Assembly (NCBI GenBank): GCA_910576385.1
Contig: CAJTIR010000021.1
Coordinates: forward strand, 1-64,000
Direction of reading: 5' to 3'
DNA: 64,000 bases
Source: Lachnospiraceae bacterium
GTDB taxonomy: Bacteria; Bacillota; Clostridia; Lachnospirales; Lachnospiraceae
A model generated the notes under the pieces. It saw only the letters and a list, made by a program, of their open reading frames with translations, was not told the DNA's origin and did no database searches. Shown here piece by piece: positions 17,173-26,157 of the stretch (positions within the stretch are counted from its first letter, which is position 1; each line of letters opens with the position of its first letter). A program made the translations under genes and the position numbers.

Positions 17173-20100
17173 TATGTTTAACCTCCCCAATTATATCTGA
17201 TGCCTGAAGCACTTTTCCTTTTGCTTGAATCGTCCTAATAATTTCCCTATATACAGGAAACGAATGTCTATCGAGGTCTTTATTACCATTGATATCAGGT
17301 AAATTTATACTGCTTCTACTAAGAAATTCCTGTGCTCCCACTACAATTAACATGCATCGTGCTCTTGATAGTGCGACATTAATACGTTCAAATTGATCAA
17401 TAAAATCTGTGCTGTATCTATCCCCCCTTGGATTTCTTACCATTGAAACGATGATAATATCTCTCTCATCCCCCTGGAAATCATCAACAGTATTGATAAT
17501 CAAACGGTCTTCTCTTTTCTGAGAGTAATTCTTAAATTTCTGACCTTTCAAATTATTTTTTATAAAACGTGCTTGATCACGGTAAGTACAAATTACTCCT
17601 ATGCTCTTTCTATCATCTTTTTTTGAATTATGTTGAAGTTTCCCATCTTCCAACATCCTTCCATATTCTTCATTCATCATTTTCAGAAGTTGACATGTTA
17701 CTTCTGCTTCCTGGCGATTCACAATAGACGAGGACTCCGAATCAAGACGAGATTCATACTCAGTACAATTAACAAAATAAATATGATTCTGTGGTTCTAT
17801 AAGAGTAATCCCATTTCTCTTAATCATCAGACTATGTTGTTTTAAATCGTTTTGATTACTAAGTCCAACCGCAAGGCCTTTACCATTTGTACTATAAAAA
17901 TGGTTAAAAACATCCATAATATCACTATGGCAGCGATATTGTTTGTCCAACATAATCTTATATGCACTGGGAACTTTCTCAAATAACTCCTTGAAAAAAC
18001 ATGTCTCATATAACTTTTGATATTTCTTATTGATGTCATAATCAATTATTTCCGAATCCAGACCATCAAAATCACCTTTTTTCATGTGTTTGAGATCATA
18101 TAATGGAGGCAACTGTCTATGATCTCCAACAAGTATTACCGTCTTTCCGTATAATATAGGAATCATAAGATCAAGGAATGATGATTTACTTACTTCATCA
18201 ATAATTACAACATCAATCCCTTCATTTTTCATATTGATATCTCCTAAGTTATACTCTCTTAAAACCTTCATCGAAGACTCTTTAAAGTACTCTCTGCTGG
18301 TGCATGTCATCCCAAAGACATTGGCATTATCAAAAAGTTTTTTTGTATAACTTATTCTGTCTTCCTCAAGTATTTCTTCATCCGCTAAATAATCGCGAAT
18401 AGCTTTATACATAGGAATTTTTGATTGATTTTCTTTCTTTAATTCCTCCTGATTCCTTTTAATATCATCCCATCTTCTACCTATAAGCTCAATAGCCATA
18501 GCATAATCATTAGCAGGATACTCATCGTGAATTTCAAATTCAACAAAGAAATCAACTATTTCTTTTTTTAGTTCCTGCTGCTTACGTCTATACTCTGAAT
18601 ATGTATCATCTTCATTTAATTCCTCAATCTGAATTAAAATACTGGTTTTACTATTTTTCAACTCTGAAATCTCATGATTGATTGTAGAGATCTTTTCAGA
18701 TAATTGTAATATCGTTTTATCCACCGCATTTTTCTCTTTATTAATGCACTCGTTCATTTCCGCCTTAATATCAATAAACTTCTGAAGAACCATTGCTCTA
18801 CTGGCACTACTTTCAAGTTGGTCTGCTGAAATGACAGATGCAAATGAAAATGAAAAATAGTCTATCTTATTTTCAGAATCTTTCGCATCCTTTAAGGCAA
18901 TCAGTTGTTTTCTGAGTTGATCATACTCTTCCTCTTTACCTTCAATTATATCATCCGTATCAGGATCTCTTAATGCGCGTATCTTAGATTTAATACTGGC
19001 TTTTTCCTGTTCAACACTCATTGATGAAGAGTTATCTTCTATGATTTTGAATTCATCTCGTACTTGATCTAGATCCAGGCGATAAATTTTTGCTATCTTT
19101 TCTGAGTCTAAATCATAAAAAAGGTCGTACTTAGAAAGAATCTCGAACAAAAGTGTACCAATTCGTGCCAAAATGTCAGCTTTCTCAACCTCCTTTGCAA
19201 AGGAACCTCTGTCAATACATGACAAAACGCCGTTATACTGAGCAAACTCTTCTTCTAAATGCCTTTTAGCCCCTCGTTTCTCCTCTGCCAAAGAATCTAT
19301 TCTCCCAACTTTGCTTTGCAGATTTTTCTTCTCAATTTGAACGGCATGACAGACTCTTTCTAATTCAAGCAATTCACTATGTCTAAATCTAAGCTCCTTC
19401 ATTTTTTCACCAAAAGAATTCTTCATCTCAGTAAAATTCTCATACTGTCTAATCCGCTTGTCTAAATGTGATGAAATACTTTGATACAAATTGTCCACCA
19501 ATTTTTCTGGGCTATACTCTGTATCTTTATTAGATTGAGATGGTATCAGCCTTAATGGTCTTATCTCAGGAATTTTAGGTAATCTATCAAAAACATTATC
19601 TATGGCTTTATGTGTTTCGCTTGAGACCAAAACTTTCTTTCCCTGCTTAACATATTGTGCAGTGATCTCCGCAATCACTTCCGTTTTACCAGTTCCCGGA
19701 GGTCCTTGAATTAAAAACAAACTATTGCTAGCCAATGCTTTACGAACGGCTTCCTTTTGACTATCATTTAATCTGCTCCCATACCAATCAATCTCTCCAA
19801 ATTCACTTTCAGCTTTCCCCAATGTTTCAGGAACAAAAAGATATGAGGCCAGGAATGGATTTTTTACATAGCCTCGATAAAAGGAATCTAATGTTTTTCT
19901 TTGACGCTCAATCTTAGCCTTTTCAGCCCTGTTATCATACACTAGATAACGATATAAGGAAATCATCTCCGAATTCAAATATTCAAAATCTATATCTTCC
20001 GCTTTGAAATATACATAAAAATGACGTTCTGTTAGTCTTTCTTTCTTCTTTCTTATTTCTTCCTGTTTATCATTTTCATTCTTATTTCTAAACTCTCTTT

Positions 20101-22081
20101 TCATGTTATTTATTGTCTCTGCGATTTCAATTTGAAGATCCTGCTCCTTTTTTGTACAAAGACGTTTCAATTTCTCAGATTTCTGCGATATTTCTCTATT
20201 TTTAAACGCTTCCTTAAGCTTATTATTTCTTTCTACATACCATTGACGGAGTGGGATTTCTTCTATCTCCTGTGTCTGTGCAATATCAAGAGCTTCCAAT
20301 TTTGACCGATATTCTTCTTCATGTTCTGCCTCTTCTTTTCCCTTCTTATTATTTTTATACTTTTTATCAACTTTTTTTCTTTGTTTTTCGTATTTCGCCT
20401 TTATTTCTTTCACCTTTGAATTAAAACGCTTTTCGATATTTTTATCAGTATTATTCTCGATATCAGACTCAAAGTTTCTATCAAGAGAATCAAAGTATGT
20501 ACTAATTGCTTGGACACATTCATCCTCAAGCTTAACATCTTCTTTTTCTCGATAGTCATTTACAAGATCTTGAATTTTTTCTCTATACTCTTCATCTATC
20601 TGTTTTTCTCTCTGTAACAGCTTATGATCATAACAATCTATAATGTCATCACATTCAGGTTCAACATCCTCTGTTTCAAAAGCAACGCGCTCTCCTAAAT
20701 ATATGAGCCCATCTGTTATCTCAAAATTATCACCAGCACCAAGATTATTCTTTGATAAAGCAACCTGAACTCTGGTAAAACGTCTAAGTTCTCTTTCATA
20801 ATTGCTTATTTTCTTGTTTTTTGTCATACACTTATTGATTTCAGCTAAGTTTCTGATTATCTCAACCTTTATCAGTGGAAATTCAACTGCATCTTCATCG
20901 GTTTCATCTAATAACACCTGATCTTTTTTGATAAAATTCTTATTGCCGTCAAGCAAATGTTCTGCATAAATATCTTCATTCTTCCTATAATCTTGCACGC
21001 TGACTGCATACGCCTTTTGAAAAGTTACACGTTCCATACACTCATTTCTTCGAGACTGAACCATTAGAAAATATTTTCTAAATTCTATGTATTTTGTCCA
21101 TTTTTCAAATACTTCGATCGCTTTTTCTGGATGTTCTATAGGATAAACTTTTTCACACAAAGATAAAACTATATCTCTAGTGAGAAACGATTTATATAAA
21201 TCTCTTCCTACAATACCATAATCTGGGAGATTTCTGTTATTCCTTGTTATTGCACAGGCTGCAGCACATTCAATTGGCAGCTCACCAAATTTTTCTACAT
21301 TCTCATCTATCAGATCTAATCCCTTAACTACAAATGAAATCAACTCATTCCGAAACACCAAATCCCCAACAAGTATTACATCCAATTCTTTAGGTATGAT
21401 AGATACAACAAGACCACTTTTCTGAGGTCTGAGAACCATATTGTAGATACAATCCGCTCCGCGATACGATTCAGAACGTTCAACATGCCGTACAAAACTA
21501 GGCAAAGACACATAATAAGTACTTTTAATCATAGGAAAACAAATGCTTACAAATTCACTCAAATCGCTAATATCGTTTCTTCCATATAACATCAGCTTCA
21601 TCCGTATTTTTTCAAATTGTTCTTCTATGGATTCTTGATATATATCATTTCTGTTCCTGCTTCCCGATGTAAGATTTTGAGTAAAGTCAAGATAAATGTA
21701 GTCCATCTCACTTTTATGACTTTTTTGCTCAAATTCTTGTTGAACTGCTTTAAAATTACGATCGGCATCTCTTTGCTGAAATTCCCCTCTTTGATAATCT
21801 TCCCACATCTGATCTGCCTGATCATCATCCCACATGAAGTTCATCTCTCTTAGATTCTGATCTTGTTCATAAGTTTGATTTATTGATGGTATGTCTTCAT
21901 ATCCATCCTCCTCATCGTCTTCAATTTCAGTATTGCTATCTTCATCTGAACTATCATATGCTGGAATATAACTTTGACGTATATCAATAATTTTATCTTT
22001 AAACGCGGCAATATCTGATCTCAATACTGCCTTTGTAAATTCATCCATAATTTTCTTTACATCTTTTTTATTGGTTGCCAT
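17162..22081 (-). CDS. Giant SF1 helicase (UPF1/Dna2-like) with long N-terminal extension
   Basis: A 1639-aa protein. The helicase starts only at about residue 770: Walker A G793-PPGTGKT-800, Ia VLVSSETHKAIDNV, Walker B VVIIDEVSKSS (D1295-E1296), motif III VGDHRQLPPL, motif V DDFQGDERD (Q1536) and motif VI INVALSRAR near 1575. About 500 residues separate Walker A from Walker B, and much of this is predicted coiled coil, far longer than in UPF1. Residues 40-70 are extremely acidic; residues 480-720 are Lys/Glu-rich helices. No nuclease motif was identified in the N-terminus. It should translocate on nucleic acid. It is the first gene of the operon, with AAGGAG 9 bases upstream of the ATG. Confidence 0.9.
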   Translation of the reverse strand: MATNKKDVKKIMDEFTKAVLRSDIAAFKDKIIDIRQSYIPAYDSSDEDSNTEIEDDEEDGYEDIPSINQTYEQDQNLREMNFMWDDDQADQMWEDYQRGEFQQRDADRNFKAVQQEFEQKSHKSEMDYIYLDFTQNLTSGSRNRNDIYQESIEEQFEKIRMKLMLYGRNDISDLSEFVSICFPMIKSTYYVSLPSFVRHVERSESYRGADCIYNMVLRPQKSGLVVSIIPKELDVILVGDLVFRNELISFVVKGLDLIDENVEKFGELPIECAAACAITRNNRNLPDYGIVGRDLYKSFLTRDIVLSLCEKVYPIEHPEKAIEVFEKWTKYIEFRKYFLMVQSRRNECMERVTFQKAYAVSVQDYRKNEDIYAEHLLDGNKNFIKKDQVLLDETDEDAVEFPLIKVEIIRNLAEINKCMTKNKKISNYERELRRFTRVQVALSKNNLGAGDNFEITDGLIYLGERVAFETEDVEPECDDIIDCYDHKLLQREKQIDEEYREKIQDLVNDYREKEDVKLEDECVQAISTYFDSLDRNFESDIENNTDKNIEKRFNSKVKEIKAKYEKQRKKVDKKYKNNKKGKEEAEHEEEYRSKLEALDIAQTQEIEEIPLRQWYVERNNKLKEAFKNREISQKSEKLKRLCTKKEQDLQIEIAETINNMKREFRNKNENDKQEEIRKKKERLTERHFYVYFKAEDIDFEYLNSEMISLYRYLVYDNRAEKAKIERQRKTLDSFYRGYVKNPFLASYLFVPETLGKAESEFGEIDWYGSRLNDSQKEAVRKALASNSLFLIQGPPGTGKTEVIAEITAQYVKQGKKVLVSSETHKAIDNVFDRLPKIPEIRPLRLIPSQSNKDTEYSPEKLVDNLYQSISSHLDKRIRQYENFTEMKNSFGEKMKELRFRHSELLELERVCHAVQIEKKNLQSKVGRIDSLAEEKRGAKRHLEEEFAQYNGVLSCIDRGSFAKEVEKADILARIGTLLFEILSKYDLFYDLDSEKIAKIYRLDLDQVRDEFKIIEDNSSSMSVEQEKASIKSKIRALRDPDTDDIIEGKEEEYDQLRKQLIALKDAKDSENKIDYFSFSFASVISADQLESSASRAMVLQKFIDIKAEMNECINKEKNAVDKTILQLSEKISTINHEISELKNSKTSILIQIEELNEDDTYSEYRRKQQELKKEIVDFFVEFEIHDEYPANDYAMAIELIGRRWDDIKRNQEELKKENQSKIPMYKAIRDYLADEEILEEDRISYTKKLFDNANVFGMTCTSREYFKESSMKVLREYNLGDINMKNEGIDVVIIDEVSKSSFLDLMIPILYGKTVILVGDHRQLPPLYDLKHMKKGDFDGLDSEIIDYDINKKYQKLYETCFFKELFEKVPSAYKIMLDKQYRCHSDIMDVFNHFYSTNGKGLAVGLSNQNDLKQHSLMIKRNGITLIEPQNHIYFVNCTEYESRLDSESSSIVNRQEAEVTCQLLKMMNEEYGRMLEDGKLQHNSKKDDRKSIGVICTYRDQARFIKNNLKGQKFKNYSQKREDRLIINTVDDFQGDERDIIIVSMVRNPRGDRYSTDFIDQFERINVALSRARCMLIVVGAQEFLSRSSINLPDINGNKDLDRHSFPVYREIIRTIQAKGKVLQASDIIGEVKHNGK

Positions 22082-22133
22082 CTATATCTGCTCCTTATAA
22101 GAAATCATATATGTTATATTTTAACTACTTTAT

Positions 22134-22150
22134 ATGACAGCATTTGTCAT
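22134..22150. promoter_or_regulatory. Inverted repeat upstream of the helicase operon
   Basis: ATGACA (22134-22139) and TGTCAT (22145-22150) form a perfect 6-bp inverted repeat with a 5-base spacer, 53 bases upstream of the helicase start codon. A minus-strand TAAAAT (22117-22122) could be the -10. No good -35 is present, which would fit activator binding at the repeat. The whole 22082-22642 stretch is very AT-rich and otherwise without a gene. Confidence 0.4.
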
Positions 22151-22473
22151 TAAAATATTTTTATTCTATCATCCTTTTTATTTTTCGTATGAAAAACACA
22201 TTTTTAATTATACTCTTTTTGTCATACATTATCAAAAGAATATTAATGATTTCTATTTTTCTCTTATTATGCATATTGTATATCATCTGTTTTCATTTGT
22301 TCTAAAATTTGACTTAATAACCAGAGAAAAATAGCTTTTTTGTGAATAAACAAATCGAAAAGGATTTTTACATATGCTACAATTCTTTTCAATCATCGGC
22401 TGATTTGCGAAAATAAGTGGTTAAAAACCATGTATTTCATTTGGCAGAAACTTATAAATTTCTCTATGATAAG

Positions 22474-22502
22474 TGGAAACAGAGAAATGCCTATGATATA
22501 AT
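22474..22502 (+). promoter_or_regulatory. Candidate promoter of the 166-aa gene
   Basis: TGGAAA (22474-22479) and TATAAT (22497-22502) are 17 bases apart, about 140 bases upstream of the 166-aa protein's start. The -10 is consensus and the -35 matches four of six positions. Confidence 0.45.
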
Positions 22503-22642
22503 AAAAATGTTCACTTAAGATTAGCCGATAAAATTTAAAACAGAACATAAACAATGGAATGCTTTTGAACTCAGTACCAGATTATTATAACAACGATCAG
22601 TTATATTCTAAACAATTTTTTTAGACAAAAGGAAACTATAAA

Positions 22643-23143
22643 ATGAAATTTATGTTAAAATGCGATCTAATGGATGGATTTGTTCTTATAGATAAATATT
22701 ATTTATCAGAATTGGATGACTGTATGCTTTATGCAATGGATATTTTACTTGATCCTTTAGGAAAATCTGAATTGATTTTTGATTTTCCCGATGAAGCGTG
22801 GAATGATGTGAGATTAAGAGAAACAAAGTCAATCCAAGAATTTTGTAACGATGGCAAAATGATTATTTGGCTCTTAGATGACATTGAAAAAGAAATAGAA
22901 ATACAATATAATCCTAATATTACAGATTCCCCAAAATGCTTACATCTTCCCACAGGTCAATTATTAGCAGTTACAGCAAGTGAATTAATCCAATGTCTAT
23001 CCTATCCAGAATTAGAAATGGAAAAAATATTTGAATTGGAAATGGAAGCTGGATGGTATGCGATCTGCGAGGATGGAATTGAGAAAATTATGTACGATAA
23101 AATAGATGCACCAAATTTTCCGATTCACAACATTCTATTATAA
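22643..23143 (+). CDS. Orphan unknown acidic protein
   Basis: A 166-aa acidic soluble protein with no family I recognise. It has an alternating beta-strand pattern (MKFMLKCDLMDGFVLIDKYY at the start; GWYAICEDGIEKIMYDK near the end) and many Asp/Glu residues. No signal peptide or membrane segment. The start has AAAGGA about 9 bases upstream. It is divergent from the helicase operon and isolated from other genes. The size, charge and solitary position would fit an immunity-type or SUKH-like protein, but there is no motif to prove this and no toxin gene beside it. Confidence 0.6.
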   Translation: MKFMLKCDLMDGFVLIDKYYLSELDDCMLYAMDILLDPLGKSELIFDFPDEAWNDVRLRETKSIQEFCNDGKMIIWLLDDIEKEIEIQYNPNITDSPKCLHLPTGQLLAVTASELIQCLSYPELEMEKIFELEMEAGWYAICEDGIEKIMYDKIDAPNFPIHNILL

Positions 23144-23233
23144 CAAATCTTTGTTCTTCCATAGACTACATACTGTTTTATTCGCTAAAGCTTACTTTAT
23201 GATCTTCCTATAAATTTGTATACCATATTTAGA

Positions 23234-23249
23234 TAAACAAATTTGTTTA
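23234..23249. other. Perfect 16-bp palindrome
   Basis: TAAACAAATTTGTTTA is self-complementary and sits in the AT-rich gap after the 166-aa gene. A possible plus-strand TTGTTT-17-TATAAA pair overlaps its right half. It may be an operator, but there is no gene directly downstream on the plus strand. Confidence 0.35.
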
Positions 23250-23307
23250 CACTAGCAATATATGTTATAAATATAGCAACAATGGCGCCTTTGACACCTT
23301 AACCTTA

Positions 23308-24081
23308 TTACACAAACAATTCATTCCCCTTACGGACACTGCAGACTTTCTTCATCTTCAGACTGCCCGCGGCGAGCAGCGTTTTACTGACACTACGAGC
23401 TTTTTGTGGACAGACCGCAATACAACGCATACAGGAAATGCATTTTCCTGCATCTGTTTTAGATGGATTGCCAAGCGGAATCGCTCCAACAGGGCACTTT
23501 CTTGCACAAAGACCTCACTGCTGACAAGTTTTATCAGTCCGCGGCTTCATAGGTACACCGCCATATTCCCGATAGGGTCGGTTTCCAGGAAGCTTTAAGG
23601 ATGCCCTCAATGTCTCAGATTCTATTTTAGAACGAATTTCCGCTGCAAAAGCGGCAAGCTCCTGTTTATCACAGTCATCCGGGCGTCCGGCGGCAAACTG
23701 ACGCATAATAGAATGCTCTGCAACCGCAGCCACCGCCGCAATGCACGAAAAACCAGATTCTTCCAATACATCCTGCAATTCTGTAAAAGTATCTTCATAG
23801 GCTCGATTTCCATAGACTACCAGTAAAATTGCTCTGGCCTTGTTGCCTTTGATCTGACGCAGCCGTGACACTGCAATCTCTGGAACCCGCCCGCCATAGG
23901 AGGGAACAGACACAATGCAGATATCTTGCTCCTTAAAGGAACAACTGGAAAAATCAATCTCATAACTGCACAGATCAATGGCAAAGTAAAACTCCATAAA
24001 ACTGTCATCTGTATCTCCAATGTAATTGCCCCAATATTTTTTAATATACATAGTTTTTTTAATATACATAGTTATATCCAT
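23308..24081 (-). pseudogene. Decayed EFR1-like flavodoxin-ferredoxin protein, in-frame TGA at a cluster cysteine
   Basis: The frame encodes a flavodoxin-like core (EQDICIVSVPSYGGRVPEIAV), a helical linker and then a 2x4Fe-4S ferredoxin tail. Translation halts at TGA (23512-23514), which stands exactly where the second Cys of the first CxxCxxCxxxC motif is expected: the sequence reads CQQ-stop-GLCARKCP. Downstream in the same frame, the second motif CISCMRCIAVCPQ is intact and the frame ends naturally at 23308. The N-terminal FMN phosphate loop of the flavodoxin domain is also missing. The combination indicates a pseudogene. Selenocysteine at the TGA is a less likely alternative. An IS110 element lies immediately upstream. 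Confidence 0.75.
24038..24073. repeat. 18-bp tandem duplication in the pseudogene's N-terminus
   Basis: Two identical copies of an 18-base unit (24038-24055 and 24056-24073) lie head to tail, giving a repeated TMYIKK in the frame of the decayed ferredoxin gene. Being a multiple of three, it keeps the frame. Confidence 0.8.
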
Positions 24082-24189
24082 TCCTTTCGCTTCGCTCAGG
24101 CACAAAACGTTATGAAAATGGTTGCCCAAGCTTATTTTTTCTTTATAATTCTTCTTATAGGGAACTCGGTATACTACAAATCACGGGGA

Positions 24190-24370
24190 GGTGAGTGGGC
24201 TGTCCGGATTGCCGGATGACCGTATAGTTATATGTGTAGTCCGCCTTTTCAAGCACAAATAAGTGTGACTCCTAGCACGTAATCTTATCTTTGTATAAAC
24301 AATCTCGTTTATGGCTTGGGCGTTCAGTCAATGCCGTCTCTCCCTATAATCTTTGTCGAACCTTTGGGTT
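24190..24370 (+). ncRNA. Candidate IS110 bridge RNA
   Basis: The non-coding DNA between the decayed ferredoxin gene and the transposase holds a clean hairpin (TCCGG, loop ATTG, CCGGA at about 24209-24222) and further partly paired segments up to the transposase start. IS110-group elements transcribe a guide (bridge) RNA from this position. Exact limits, and the target- and donor-binding loops, cannot be assigned without a second copy or the empty site. Confidence 0.35.
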
Positions 24371-24385
24371 CTGAAAGGAGTCCCT

Positions 24386-25633
24386 ATGGCTTTAAAAATC
24401 GTGTACAAAATCTGTTGTGGCATTGATGTCCACAAAACTTTTGTAGTGGCCTGCATTGCTTCTACTGACAGCAAAGGTGTGACCACCTATGAGAGCCACC
24501 GTTTTTCGACCTACACGAAGGGTCTGAAAGATTTGTTACAATGGCTTCTCGACCGGAATTGCAAGGATGTCTGTATGGAATCCACCGGTAAATACTGGAT
24601 TCCCCTTTACAACATTTTGGAAAATGATTGTACGATCGTCCTTGCCCATCCCAAATATGTTAAGGCTATCCGTGGAAAGAAAACTGACAAGAAAGATGCC
24701 AAATGGATTGCTGACCTGTTTAAGCATGACCTTGTTGCCGGTAGCTTTATGCCCCCCGCTGACATTCGTCAGCTCCGCGATCTTATGCGTTACCGTTTCA
24801 AACTGACCTGCTTTAAATCAAGTGAAAAGAATCGTTTGCAGAACTGTCTCACGGTTTCCAATATCCAGTTGGGAAACGTTGTCTCGGACACCTTCGGCAA
24901 ATCTGCTCAGGCGATACTGGATAAACTTTTGGAAAATCCCGCAGATACTTCCTTTGACCTTGAACCCCTCGTCTACAAAAGTTTGAAAAAGAAACTCCCT
25001 GAACTCCGTGATGCCATTGACGGCTTTATCACACCGGAGCAAGCCGGTAAACTTAAGGTGATCAAAGGCCACTTTGAGGACCTTGAATCCCGGAAGGCAG
25101 AGCTTGAAGAACTCATTCTTGCGCTCGCCGCTCCCTATCAGCAGGAACTTGCCATTCTCCAAACCGCTCCTGGTATCAGCAGTATTTTCACTGCCATCGG
25201 AATCATTTCCGAAATCGGTACCAACATGGAGGCTTTTCCTTCGGCGAAACACTTATGCTCATGGGCTGGTCTTACACCGACCAACAATGAAAGTGCAGGG
25301 AAGAAAAAATCTGTCCGGGTCTCCAAAGCAGGATGCTATATCAAGCCACTGCTTGTACAGTGTGCCAATGCTGTTGTTACCAGCAAAAAGCATCCTGAGA
25401 TTCGCAACCGCTATCTCCGTATCAAAAAGCGTCGCGGTCACAAGAAAGCAATCATTGCCATAGCAAGAATGCTTCTTACCGCATTATACCATATGCTGAA
25501 GAATGGAGAAAACTATAATGCGGAACTTTATAAGAAATCCGATCTGCCCTCGGTTGATCGTGAAATCACAGTGGAGCAGGCAATCATCCTAGCAAGAAAT
25601 CAAGGTTATAAAATCAAGGCAGCAACTGCATAA
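24386..25633 (+). CDS. IS110-family transposase (DEDD RuvC-like)
   Basis: A 415-aa transposase. The RuvC-like DEDD residues are D14 (GIDVHK), E65 (CMESTGKYW), D101 and D104 (TDKKDAKWIADL). The C-terminal Transposase_20 domain is intact: LAILQTAPGISSIFTAIGI, then LCSWAGLTPTNNESAGKKK and a basic tail. The ATG at 24386 is chosen because AAAGGAG lies just upstream; the open frame extends back to a TTG without support. Length is normal for the family and no stop or frameshift is present, so the element could be active. Confidence 0.92.
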   Translation: MALKIVYKICCGIDVHKTFVVACIASTDSKGVTTYESHRFSTYTKGLKDLLQWLLDRNCKDVCMESTGKYWIPLYNILENDCTIVLAHPKYVKAIRGKKTDKKDAKWIADLFKHDLVAGSFMPPADIRQLRDLMRYRFKLTCFKSSEKNRLQNCLTVSNIQLGNVVSDTFGKSAQAILDKLLENPADTSFDLEPLVYKSLKKKLPELRDAIDGFITPEQAGKLKVIKGHFEDLESRKAELEELILALAAPYQQELAILQTAPGISSIFTAIGIISEIGTNMEAFPSAKHLCSWAGLTPTNNESAGKKKSVRVSKAGCYIKPLLVQCANAVVTSKKHPEIRNRYLRIKKRRGHKKAIIAIARMLLTALYHMLKNGENYNAELYKKSDLPSVDREITVEQAIILARNQGYKIKAATA

Positions 25634-25665
25634 CCTTAACAATCTCAATATTCAATTTTTAAAGC

Positions 25666-25683
25666 AGCCACCGAAAGATGGCT
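25666..25683 (+). terminator. Hairpin downstream of the IS110 transposase
   Basis: AGCCA (25666-25670) pairs with TGGCT (25679-25683) across an 8-base loop, followed by TGTTTGTTG. It could terminate the transposase transcript or belong to the IS right end. Confidence 0.4.
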
Positions 25684-25771
25684 TGTTTGTTGTGTGCTTA
25701 AGGTAATGGATACCCTCTACTTCTCATTTTCAATCTTGTTCCTCCAAACTTTCCATAATCACTCTACCTCT

Positions 25772-26134
25772 CTAAAATGGTGTCCCCACTTCAATCAGAT
25801 TGCCGTCTGGATCATAAAACCGGATCACCTTCTGTCCCCACGAATGCTGCATCAGCCTGTTTACATAAGTGACAGGCATCTCATAATGCTCTAATTTTTC
25901 TGCAAATTTCTCAATCTCTGGCTCCTCAAAATATAATTCAGCGGCATTATTCTTAAAAATAACATCTCGTTCCAGGAAAGATTTCCATATATTTTTATCC
26001 TGAAGCACCAATCCCTCTGTCAAAATAACATTTCCCTCCTGGTCTGTGATAACATCCAGGCCAAATAAATCCTTATAAAATTTCTTTGCGCGTTCAATAT
26101 CCTCGGTAACAATCAAAATATTTTTTAACCTCAT
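25772..26134 (-). CDS. VOC (glyoxalase/bleomycin-resistance fold) protein
   Basis: A 120-aa single-repeat pair VOC protein. It opens with the classic LKNILIVTEDIERAKKFYKDLFG and closes with IRFYDPDGNLIEVG, the metal-ligand strand with a terminal Glu. The ATG at 26134 has GGAGG 6 bases upstream; the GTG six bases earlier overlaps that Shine-Dalgarno. The substrate cannot be deduced: family members include fosfomycin and bleomycin resistance proteins and glyoxalases. It sits 23 bases downstream of the truncated res gene, where the missing nuclease domain would normally be encoded, so a deletion probably brought it there. Confidence 0.85.
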   Translation of the reverse strand: MRLKNILIVTEDIERAKKFYKDLFGLDVITDQEGNVILTEGLVLQDKNIWKSFLERDVIFKNNAAELYFEEPEIEKFAEKLEHYEMPVTYVNRLMQHSWGQKVIRFYDPDGNLIEVGTPF

Positions 26135-26157
26135 TGGCACCCTCCACCATCTTACTT

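Larger units (their letters stand above)
24150..25700 (+). mobile_element. IS110-family insertion sequence (ends approximate)
   Basis: One transposase gene with about 200 bases of structured non-coding DNA before it and about 70 bases after it. As expected for IS110, no terminal inverted repeats are evident, so the true ends cannot be fixed from a single copy. The long upstream non-coding part is the place where IS110-group elements encode their bridge RNA. Confidence 0.6.

Noticed and set aside
11459-22081. BREX, DISARM, Zorya or Hachiman system
   Set aside because: No PglX methyltransferase, PglZ, DUF1998, motor ZorAB or HamA/HamB signature is present; only the helicase class overlaps.
25666-25683. 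Terminal inverted repeat of the IS110 element
   Set aside because: It has no partner at the left side, and IS110 elements generally lack terminal inverted repeats.
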